The notes under the pieces are model-generated. The model was not told the DNA's origin, did no database searches, and was given only the letters and a program-made list of their open reading frames with translations. DNA of 64,000 nt, from NCBI GenBank assembly GCA_020137815.1, contig CM035360.1, positions 6,769,059-6,833,058 of the forward strand, read 5' to 3'. Positions 38,048-48,321 of this stretch are shown piece after piece (within the stretch, counting starts at the first letter, position 1; each line of letters opens with the position of its first letter). Both the position numbers and the translations under genes were made by a program. This stretch comes from Hormiphora californensis (Eukaryota; Ctenophora; Tentaculata; Cydippida; Pleurobrachiidae).

Positions 38048-41000
38048 TCAGCACTCGATTCCTAGTTCCCGTGCCTGTTTAACCAAACTCTCCGTCCTAT
38101 CACACTCCTCTTGAAACCTGGCCACCACCCCAGCATACCTCCTCCCCTCCTCAACTAAACTCAAATACTCATCATTGACACTATCCCTATGCTTCTTCGC
38201 CTCCTCCCTCCTGACCTCAATACCTCCCCTGCTCTGTTTTGCTCCCTCCACTATCTGCTCAAATTGCTGCAGAAATATGTACCCTGTCTCAATATCAGAC
38301 ATTGAACGGAGAAAGTTCTCGTTGATAGAGTTAAGCCGGACCAAATGTTTCTCTAGATAACTTTTTGTGTCACTCAGATTGTTGAACAAGGCATAGAACT
38401 GTTTTGCCTTCATGTGTGAACCTGGCCCGTCTGGATGTGAAGCTCTTCAAATCGTTTCTGGTACTTGAATCAGTTCCACCCGCGATGGTATGGCCTCTAT
38501 TTGCCTGCGAAGTGCCGAAATGGCGTAATTCTTCTTCGCAGCTTGGAGCCGAACCTTGGCTAACTTAGCCCGATCTTTTTCGTGTTGATCACGGACTTGT
38601 TGGCATCTCTTGTCTTCTTCCAGGTTCTCAATTCGGCCTTGAACCTCTGTTATTGTCTCCCTGGAATGTATAGAACTGGTTAGAATTAGGGCGTGTTTTA
38701 GTTTAAAGGGGGTGGGCGGGGCCCGGGGTTGGGTGACAGGGACTGGGAACTTTCTCGTGAAACTTAGATAAGAACTGGAAGTTCAACTGTTTGCTTTCAG
38801 CTGTGCACTTTTAGGACACACAACAATGACATTTTAGAAGTAAAACGCATAATGATAACCGCATAACTTTTTGGAAGGCCAGGATCATTACCTGTACTCT
38901 TTGGCCTTCTCCTTGCACTCGGTGGTAAAGGAGTCCTTGGTTTTGATCGCAGTGTCATACTCTGACATCAGACTAGCTAACTCAATCCTCTCTGAAACAA
39001 GATAAAGAGAAAATTAAAATCTTGGGCCTAAAGAATCATGAATTAATTGGGCCTATAGAATAATATCATTTGTCATTTCAGCCAAATCATGTTCACCTCC
39101 GTCCGATATTTTGAGGTTTTCCTTGTTTTGTTTCTCCAGTGCAGCTACTTTACTGCTACCCAGTTCTATCTTCTCAGTTAGACCCTCCATCTTCTCACTT
39201 ATCTCTCGGTACCTGTGGGGGGGGGGGGAGGGGGTGGAAGTTGACGTCAATCATCAAATACAATTCATTTGATCTGTAAATCATAAGAATTTGACAACTT
39301 TCCAGTTTCCTGAATCTTACTTCTCTCGCATGGTTGTCATGGTTTCAGTATGCTCTGTTAGCCTGCCCTTTATTTGGGTTATCTGGGAGTTGAGTCCCCG
39401 GACCGTCCTCTCGTGGGCAGTGACCAACATGGCTCTCCGTGTTGCACCCTGGTAGGAAGGAAGAGGGTTCTGGGTTAGGATTGCACCCTGAAAGGGATGG
39501 GCAGGTGAGGATTGCACCCTGAAGGGATAGTAAAGGGATGGGGAGCTGAGGATACATATCAACATATTTCTAGGCCAACGTGCTGAGTTTTCAACTTCTC
39601 ATCCTACACGGACAATATTTTAGGGCCTCTTGGACCTTAGTTCATACTTTATACCACCTAGGCACCTATATTAATCTATTAGTATTCCAAATAGTATTCG
39701 GGTTTCAGGAAGACTTTACCTCGTTCAGTGTGGCTTGTTCCTCTTCGTAGAGAGTAGTTGCCTCCACTAACTCACTACTTCTCTCCTGTAGCAGCTGACC
39801 TAGGAGATTAGGTGAGTCACGAATTGTGTAGCCAGAGAAATCAAAATCATTTGAAGAAGGAGAGGTATTTGTATACTCACCAACAGATATAGTGGGAGCT
39901 CCACCGATAGTCCGAGCTAGAGGGTTAGCCTTGACATTCTCCAACAACTCCTCCATCCTTCTCTCATCCTGGTTCTCCCCCTCCTCTTTCTCCTCTTTCT
40001 CCTCTCCCACAATGAGGGTACTGTTAGCACCACCATACTCTAACAGGGTAGATTGGGCCTGACAGAGTTATTGCAGACTGCAGTTAGAAATACTGACATC
40101 CGACCTTCTTTTTTGTTACAGATCACTGCCAAAAATTGGTACTGATTGGGGAGAATTCTCCTATTTATCGAGACATTAAATAATGGATTCTAGTTTGTCT
40201 ACCTGTAGTTTGATGTCGAGTTTCCGAACATTTCTGGGTCGTTTGTAGAGACGTCCTGGTAGTGTATTCTTTATAAATCTCTCTAGACAAGGCTGGGCAG
40301 CTGCAACATTGTCCTTGTGCTCCCTCTCAGAGGGGAGGATGTAGTCCTTGGAAAACTGCATCTCAGCAAACTGCCTGGAGGGGGAGAAAGAATGTTTATG
40401 TGGCTCGCCTAGTGAGTGTTCAATGTGGGTTTTAAAGAGACATTTTATTCTGGCGGCCATTTCTTTGTCGAATGGAGGATGAACAGTTTTGATTGAATCA
40501 GTATTTCATTTTCAGGTTTGGGTAGGTAATGTAGATTGTTATTTGGCGTACCTGATAGTATGGGACATTTCCTCTCTTCTATCCATAGCTTTCTTCACCA
40601 GCCACTGCACCACAGGGTAGATCTTGACACAATCCAGACCCTGGATCTGATGGGGCTGCAGCTCGTGGGGACACTTCATCTTGGGTAACACTGGGGGAGA
40701 GTTGGTTACGCGCTGGCAAGGGAAGGGGTTATCTGGTAACACTGGGGAAGAGGAGAGGTAGACAAGTGGTGGGCTGAGGGATACATCTCCCTGATCCCTT
40801 GGCCCTTCTTGTTTACGAAGGTTGAAATTGGAACTCTCATTTCTCAATGGGAGATGGTAAGCAGTTGGGAAAACTCTGAAATAAGAATGAAAATAATTTA
40901 GTACCTGCCACAATTTTCTCAGTCAGGGTTATTTTCTGTCCTATAGTTGAGTTCTCCTGATAGAGTAGATCAACATCCAGGTCGATACTGCACACCGTGA

Positions 41001-41284
41001 TACACCATACCAGTCCGCCTACTATCTAATATTGGGGTGGGAGTGTTACTGTTAGGATCCTTGTATAGCCCAAACTGGGACATATATGAGGGTGTGTGAA
41101 ATTCAGAAAAGAGAATGAGGAATCTGTTAGTTTGGAACTAAAATTTATATATTTTCAGAAAACACCCTACCTTGTCAAAGGGAGGAAGAGATGATATCCT
41201 GGCTCGAAAGTAACCCGCACCCAGGAGTAGCCGAGTAATGGCCTCTAGTTTAGCTTTTGACTCCTCATCCGCCCGTTGGTCAAT
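38048..41284 (-). CDS. CCDC93: CCDC93, subunit of the CCC (COMMD/CCDC22/CCDC93) endosomal recycling complex
   Basis: CCDC93 pairs with CCDC22 as the coiled-coil scaffold that works with Retriever and WASH in endosomal cargo recycling. Exons: 41171-41284, 40915-41026, 40552-40690, 40203-40374, 39881-40058, 39720-39799, 39321-39448, 39097-39212, 38892-38991 and 38048-38660. Matches include [54 protein letters not shown] and [18 protein letters not shown]. The C-terminal part is coiled coil ending near ARELGIEC. The initiator exon was not found; the intron upstream holds a hAT-like element. The last exon contains two frame breaks, an extra base near 38482 and two extra bases near 38415, that compensate each other. 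Intron 39800-39880 is 81 nt, in frame and stop-free. Confidence 0.9.
39439..39556. repeat. Three tandem copies of the 3' splice site of a CCDC93 exon
   Basis: On the minus strand CAG|GGTGCAA occurs three times, each after a pyrimidine tract (CCATCCCTTTCAG, CTTCCTTCCTACCAG). The exon-proximal copy starts exon 39321-39448 (GATRRAML). Confidence 0.85.
40680..40750. repeat. Two tandem copies of a CCDC93 3' splice site
   Basis: CCCCAG|TGTTACC occurs at 40691 and 40742 (period 51 bp); the first is the real acceptor of exon 40552-40690. Confidence 0.85.
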
Positions 41285-41341
41285 CTGATGGGGTGAGAGC
41301 AATTGATTGGGGGTGGAAGTCAAACTGAAACAGGTGATTAG

Positions 41342-43112
41342 CAGGAAACGACCGAACCGGGTTTTTTTCCACCGAACCGAACCGAACCGAATTTGAAAAA
41401 CTTTTTTACCGAACCGAACCGAACCGAACCGAACCGAATTTCGGTAACCGAACCGAACCGAACCATACAAAACTTTTTCTGTATAAATTTTTCTCTAAAA
41501 AGTCATGGAGAGCACCGATCAAGGTATTGATAATCATTCTTTGAAATTTTGTTAAAAAATGTTTGAAAAAATTTCAAAGTCAATTTTGTGAAAAAATTTT
41601 CAAAGTCAATTTTATCGTAAATTTTCTTGCCTTGTTCGACCCTCCCTCCCAAAAAATTTTCTATGTCAATTTTTGCGTACGAATCGTGTTTCGAATCGGC
41701 AATGCTATACGGGAATGGTATTGCTAATTAGCAGGATTAAACGAACCATGAATCGTGTCTCTCTAAATTTCCTAATTAGATTTGATGGGGGATCACGTAT
41801 CAGCACAATCCATCTCGGACCCACTAATTACCAACATCACTCCCGTTTAGCATTGTCGATTAGAAACACGATTCGTATACCATAATTTACTTAAAATATT
41901 TTTCACACAAAAAAATTTCACAAAATTTCAGGTAATGATTCTCAATACCTTGATCGATGCTCTCCATGAATTTTTAGAGAAACATTTAATTTTGTGAAAA
42001 AACTTTGTAAAATATTTCAAAGTCAATTTCGGAAAAAAAATTATATGTCAATTTTGCCGTACGAATCTTGTTGCGAATCGGTGATGCTATGCGGCAGTGC
42101 TCTCGCTAATTAGCAGGATTTATTGAAACATGAATCGTTTCCCCTAAACTTCCTAATTATATTTGATGGGGGATCACGTATCAGCATAATCCATCTCGGA
42201 CCCACTAATTAGCAACATCACTCCCGCTTAGCAATACCGATTCGAAACACGATTCGTACGCAAAAATTGACATAGAAAATTTTCCATAAAATTGACTTTG
42301 AAATATTTTCCAAACTTTTTTACAAAATTTCAGAGAATGATTCATAACACCTTGATCGGTGCTCTCCATGAATTTTTTGAAAAAAAAAGTTTCTGAATTT
42401 GTTGACCCTCTCATGAGGACACGATTCGACGGGAAGTCAGGTATCAAATCAATCCATATCAAACCCGCTAACAAGCGAAATCATTTCCACATAGCACCAC
42501 CGATTCGAAATAGGGTTAATACGGCGAAATTGACATTGAAATCCATACAATTTTCGTGAAATAATTGAAAAATTTTGCATGAAAAAACCCGATTTCTGGG
42601 CATTTTTTCCCCGCCCGGGTGAATGTCGAAGACATTCACCCGGATGCCTTTTGCAAAAAGGCATAGGGGTTTAGAATTCGACAAGTTTACATACTAGTGA
42701 AGTGTCACGCTTTTTTTGTCCCGTGACGTAACCCGATTAGTTGCGAGGGACAACGGTGTTGCTCCTTCATCAAATACTTCAATGGCACGTTTTCAGGAGA
42801 TGTGAGCCGGGCCGCGCAATGTGGCGCGCCATTTAGTGCTACTAAAACACAATGATTTGTTCTATACGGTTTGATTGATTCAGAAATGATCGGAAATGTC
42901 TGTCCCGCCTTCACATTTAATTAGATGGTTATGAAAATAAAGGTTGGCGGGGAAACATAGCATTATGAAACATAATGCAGTTATTCTTGTTTGACCAAAA
43001 AATTCGGTGGTTCGGCCAAAATTTCCTACCGAACCGAACCGAACCGAACCGCCCAAAAAACACCGAATTTCCGAACCGAACCGAACCGAACCGAATATTC
43101 GGTCGCTTCCTG
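41342..43112. mobile_element. hAT-like non-autonomous element rich in CCGAA pentamers
   Basis: The element begins CAGGAAACGACCGAACC and ends with the complement GGTCGCTTCCTG. It is flanked by 8-bp GTGATTAG copies at 41334-41341 and 43113-43120, as expected for hAT. Long (CCGAA)n runs lie just inside both ends, and AT-rich partly duplicated blocks fill the middle (GATGGGGGATCACGTATCAG occurs twice). No transposase frame. It sits upstream of the first recognised CCDC93 exon. Confidence 0.85.
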
Positions 43113-43135
43113 GTGATTAGATAAGAAATCAGTTG

Positions 43136-43352
<217 letters not shown>

Positions 43353-43554
43353 CTATAAAGTGAGAGTAAAAGCACATCATGATGATATGGAACGATAGCA
43401 AACGGTTCTAAAATGTATCAGGAGAGAGATATTTCTTATCTATTCCCTCATTCGATTGCTTGTAGTGATCCGAGCGGTTGCTCGTGTACGCTTTGAGACT
43501 TTAAAATTCATGCCCTTTTTGTTAGAACTTTACACACACGCTATGTGACCATTT

Positions 43555-44643
43555 ATGAAATACGATCTTGTTTTCCCCCGTAACATGACCATCTCCCCCC
43601 AGGACATGGATTTCAACTTCTCCGATTTCATAGCTTTTCCAACCGACACGGTCTCTAGTGGAGACGCCACCCTCATCCTCCCTACCTGTGGAGCTCAGCA
43701 ACTTCAACAACCCAGCGTGGTTCCAGTTCTGGACACCGTGCAGTATGAGGAGACAGTCTACACTCCCATCCCATCGCCTCCCCCACTACCACCCCTCCCC
43801 TCCATGGATAACTACATACTCCCGGCACTCGACCCCAATGCTGTCTTCCCCATTCCTCTCACTGCATCTGCACTTGAGATTATCCAGTGGAGACTACCCC
43901 AAAACTTTGATCTGACCTTCCCTCCTGACCCGCCCACAACAACTGACCCCGTTCCAGCCTCCTGCCTCAAATCTCCAACCCGGTCCATCACTTCCGTTCC
44001 TGTTTTTGAGTATGGGTTCCCCCTCCCAGCCTCCCCCTGTTCCTCCTCTTCCTACGACCACGTTATCGGACAAACACCCCCGCCTCCCTCCATGCTCAGC
44101 ACTCTAGGAGCAATAGAAACAGTAAACGAGACACCCAGTACCCCACCCCGTGCTGACTCAACAGTAGGACTCTGCCGAACACCCGAGTCTCTCTCCCCAG
44201 AAGGGGCAATGGTCAGGGAGTTATCAGCTGCGGGACAGTGGGAGGAAGTATTGAAACTAATTGAGAACACCACCTTCCCAACTACCAGTGAACACCCCTA
44301 TCTTCAACAGCTGTGGTGTCAGGGTCTGTACGGGCGGGCACGGGATGAGAAGAATGTGAGGAGGCTGACCCCCACACAGAGGTACAGGCTCAGGAAACAG
44401 TTCCCTCCCCCACAGAACATTGCCACTACTAAACTCAAGGCTAACAACTACTTTGATGATACCACAAGGTCCCTTCTAGATGCGGTGTTCAAACGGAACA
44501 GGCTGCCCAGTTCTGGAGAAGTAGAGGATCTTAGTAACAGCACAGGACTAACTACCGCTCAGATTAGGAACTTTTTTAAGAACAAACGGTGTAGGTCTAG
44601 AAGTGGAAAGGGGCAGAACTGTGGCGGCGATAATATTGTATAG
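43555..44643 (+). CDS. ANHX/SIX-like divergent homeobox protein, intronless
   Basis: One open frame of 362 residues. The N-terminal 210 residues are Pro/Ser/Thr-rich, like an activation domain. A SIX-type segment follows (VLKLIENTTFPTTSEHPYL, then RRLTPTQRYRLRKQFPPP). The latter closely resembles vertebrate anomalous homeobox (ANHX: LTPVQKFRCRKRNPPPP) and SIX proteins. The homeodomain (about 290-352) ends LTTAQIRNFFKNKRCRSR: Asn51 and Arg53 are kept, but invariant Trp48 is Phe. It should be a DNA-binding transcription factor. ATG codons at 43555, 43585 and 43606 are all possible starts. An AATAAA lies at 44883. It is divergent from CCDC93 and has no introns, unlike its neighbours. Confidence 0.85.
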   Translation: MKYDLVFPRNMTISPQDMDFNFSDFIAFPTDTVSSGDATLILPTCGAQQLQQPSVVPVLDTVQYEETVYTPIPSPPPLPPLPSMDNYILPALDPNAVFPIPLTASALEIIQWRLPQNFDLTFPPDPPTTTDPVPASCLKSPTRSITSVPVFEYGFPLPASPCSSSSYDHVIGQTPPPPSMLSTLGAIETVNETPSTPPRADSTVGLCRTPESLSPEGAMVRELSAAGQWEEVLKLIENTTFPTTSEHPYLQQLWCQGLYGRARDEKNVRRLTPTQRYRLRKQFPPPQNIATTKLKANNYFDDTTRSLLDAVFKRNRLPSSGEVEDLSNSTGLTTAQIRNFFKNKRCRSRSGKGQNCGGDNIV

Positions 44644-44882
44644 CGGCTGTTGTAGAGATTAGAGAGAAACTGTAATTTGTAACATAGGAATAGTTAGGAG
44701 TAGTGTTGAAACTTTCAACTTGCATTTTTCGTAATCATTACGAAAATGTCCCCGCGATCCCCCGTGAGACGAGTATTACAAGAGTATTAGAAGTGCTTTG
44801 TTTTTAATTTTAAGTCATTGTGTATGTGTTTGAGTTTGTTTGAGTTTGTGTATGTCTAGGATTTAGTAATTTGTTGTTTCCC

Positions 44883-44888
44883 AATAAA
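44883..44888 (+). terminator. Polyadenylation signal AATAAA of the homeobox gene
   Basis: AATAAA 240 bp after the stop codon, following a T/G-rich stretch. The interval to 45,480 shows no gene. Confidence 0.6.
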
Positions 44889-45484
44889 TTTCTATTGATT
44901 GTAAAAAGTAAAAACAATGTGTTTTGAGGTTCCTGTCAGGGCGAGAACCGTGGTCAGAGCATTGGTTCAGAGACAGTGAGGTTCAGATTGATCCATACCA
45001 CTGGTATAATCATTGGGGAAATAAAGTTTCTGAGCCGGAAAAGGAAGTCATAGGCCGGGACATTTCCCTATCCATATTTTCTGTTGTTGAATTAATTCTA
45101 ATTTTAGAGGGTACTCTGATGCCACTGTCTCTAAATTAGAATTAATGGGTCTCCTAGGAGACGACTTGGCTAGCCTACCTTTATCTCGCGTCCACTTTGG
45201 TCTTTTGCCGCAGCTCTTACGTCAATTTCTTGCTTAACCCCAGCAAAAATAGACATGCTAAAGAGAGGGGGGGTGGTTATAATATTCCACTGCTACTTGA
45301 ATATTATAATTCTAATAAATTAGAACCTTTAGAGATAAGGGGCGAGCCGGTACCAGGGATAGATAGGTACAAAGAACCTTAATTAAGAATTAAAATTGGT
45401 CGAAAGCGGTAAAAATAAAAATAATTCTCCGGTTAGCAGTAGCACTTCCACTGTAACATTATATTCACAAAAAACTTGGTTTAA

Positions 45485-48151
45485 GGGTACGCTAACCGAA
45501 ATTTTTTTTCGAGTGCAGGGAAATCTCTCACCGCAGGGTTGTAGGCCATGCCAAGGAGACCTCAAATATGCAATTTGAGCTCTCAAGTCGAATTCATATT
45601 TTTGCTACAGCTGCTTGAAAAATGAACTGAAAATAAGTTTTTGGCATCTTAAAAATACATTTGTAAAGATAGGATCATAAAAATTTGTGGATTTGAAGAG
45701 GACAAAGAGGTGAGTAGCCACAAAAAAATTTTTTGAAATCCGAGCTGATTTCCGGTCCTGAGATGGATTTCTTTTTTTTGACTTTAACGCCCTATTTGGC
45801 AAAGTTCCGAAAACATGTGAAAGCTGTAAATTGGTGAAAAGTTGCGTCTAACGATTATCTAAGTGGCCATAAATTTTGGTAGCATACAATAATGCCTACG
45901 GTCAATAATGCCTACACCCTAAAACACCTAATTAGAGGTGGAGGGTAGGCAAAACTGCTTGTAGGCATTATCGTCAACACCAGGGGGGTAAACCGCAGTT
46001 TTGCCTACGGTACATAATGCCTACCATGTAGGCAAAACTGTGATTTTACCACTGATGTTGACAATAATGCCTACGAGCAGTTTTGCCTACCCTCCACCTC
46101 AGGGTGTAGGCAGTATTGCATTGCAGTTGACAACTCGCTAAGGATATCTCGATTCGGTATATATATTTACCGAATCGAGATATTCTTAGCGAGTTGTCAA
46201 CTGCAATGCAATCTTTCATTCTCTTTTCTATCAATATATAGAAATATATTAGGGTGATTCATAATGATTTTCAATCGCTCTTTCTGAGAGAACTTAGACA
46301 CTAGGGACCAAAAATTTTTACAGAAGCGATTAGTTTGGACAATTTTAGAACCCATCGACCATGTTTGAAGTTCAGGTTGGTTTTACGTAACCGGTGACAG
46401 ACAATTTCTGAAGTTAAGCTTTTTTGCGGTCTACGTGCACAAAATTCAGGTCTCGATGTTAGCCTTGTAGAATCCGTAAACAGATACAGATCGACTCAGG
46501 GCTCCTTGTAGGTCTAGAATAACCTATTTTGGGGATATTTGAGGAAAATCAAGTTTGTAGGTAACTTTTCTCTTGAGCTTTTTTAGGTCAGGCAGCTCAT
46601 GGATGGCGTCCTGGGGGGTCCCTCCTAGTAGACTGGTGACCAGCTTCGCAGGGGCGTCAGATGAAGAGGTAGTAACTTGCCGGAGATAAACCGCCCATAT
46701 CACGTATCCAATCCGACATGAGACATGAGAGCTTAAGCCTTACCGATTAGAGGAGCTCTCATGTCAATCGGTTTACTCCAATAACTAACGAGCCATATCT
46801 CCTATATCGTATTGGTGCCGCCCTCAGGGTCACGTTACCAATCGGGATATGATGATTTGACGCTTGTAGGCATTATCGCCATATCAACAATAATATTGAC
46901 GCTTTTGCCTACACCCAATCACCCCTGTAGGCATTATCGCCATATCAACAATAATATTGACGCTTTTGCCTACACCCAATTATCAATAATGTAGGCATTA
47001 TTGATCGTAGGCATTATCGTACTTTATCGTAGGCATTATTGCCACCGTAGGCATTATTGCCGTTTTGACGGTTTTGCCTACACCCAATTATATATGCCTA
47101 TATACCCTGTAGGCATTATTGACCGTAGGCATTATCGTACGTAATCTAAATTTTGGGCGTGTCCTTATTTGAGATAAGCTGTACAGAGTTTTTTTTGTGA
47201 AAGCCGTCATTTCAGAAATAAATAAATTCCCTGTATCTCAAAAACGGCTAATCGTAGAGACCTGAGACTATGCTTAAACGATTCAGAAGGTCCGATTTTG
47301 GGGGGGTCTTCTGAGAGACACTTTGCTCCTACTTCAACCGTTTTTGCTGTAATTGCGAAAAACAAAAACCCATCTTCGCCATCGTGGATTTTTTGTGATT
47401 TTGTTTTTGGTGATTATAGGGACCCATATAGACCAAATAGTGAAGGAATTAGCTTGTTACACATTTTTCCATAGTTTCGGTCCTTTCTTAGCCAAAATTC
47501 CCTAATTACAGGATATTGGTGTTTAGCTTTTGCCCTTTTCATAGAATTTGTTTTTCGCAATTACAGCAAAAACGGTTGAAGTAGGAGCAAAATGTCTCTC
47601 AGAAGACCCCCCCAAAATCGGACCTTCTGAATCGTTTAAGCATAGTCTCAGGTCTCTACGATCAGCCATTTTTGAGATACAGGGAATTTATTTATTTCTG
47701 AAATGACGGCTTTCACAAAAAAAACTCTGTACAGCTTATCTCAAATAAGGACACGCCCAAAATTTATGGCCACTTAGATAATCGTTAGACGCAACTTTTC
47801 ACCAATTTACAGCTTTCACATGTTTTCGGAACTTTGCCAAATAGGGCGTTAAAGTCAAAAAAAAGAAATCCATCTCAGGACCGGAAATCAGCTCGGATTT
47901 CAAAAAATTTTTTTGTGGCTACTCACCTCTTTGTCCTCTTCAAATCCACAAATTTTTATGATCCTATCTTTACAAATGTATTTTTAAGATGCCAAAAACT
48001 TATTTTCAGTTCATTTTTCAAGCAGCTGTAGCAAAAATATGAATTCGACTTGAGAGCTCAAATTGCATATTTGAGGTCTCCTTGGCATGGCCTACAACCC
48101 TACGGTGAGAGATTTCCCTGCACTCGAAAAAATTTTTTGGTTAGCGTACCC
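45485..48151. mobile_element. TTAA-flanked 2.7-kb foldback transposon
   Basis: TTAA flanks both ends (45481-45484 and 48152-48155). The termini are GGGTACGCTAACC and GGTTAGCGTACCC, and outer arms of about 380 bp are almost identical, giving mirrored frames (KSKKRNPSQDRKSARISK) on opposite strands. A second inverted pair (about 47,160-47,400 and 47,540-47,760) and many GTAGGCATTAT palindromes fill the middle. TTAA target sites occur in piggyBac and Kolobok; G-rich ends suggest Kolobok more than piggyBac, but no transposase is present. Confidence 0.8.
46115..46212. repeat. 44-bp stem hairpin with a 10-nt loop inside the TTAA element
   Basis: GCAGTTGACAACTCGCTAAG through CTCGATTCGGT pairs with its complement with one G-U position, around an AT-rich loop. 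The shape is that of a miRNA-like precursor or a nested MITE. Confidence 0.7.
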
Positions 48152-48321
48152 TTAACTTCTAAAAACAATATCTCTCAAATGCTTTTTCAAATTCATGCCT
48201 TCCTCCCACCAGGTGTTAAGGGGCCATACAACGTCAGTCTCTGTCCATGCGCCTAATTGCACTTTTACCATTCTATTCCACTTATTCTGTTTGAGTTAAC
48301 TCTTCACACAGCACCAGTTCC

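Noticed and set aside
45605-48256. Mirrored frames containing KSKKRNPSQDRKSARISK on opposite strands
   Set aside because: They are the two arms of the TTAA foldback element; there are no splice signals and no transposase motif.
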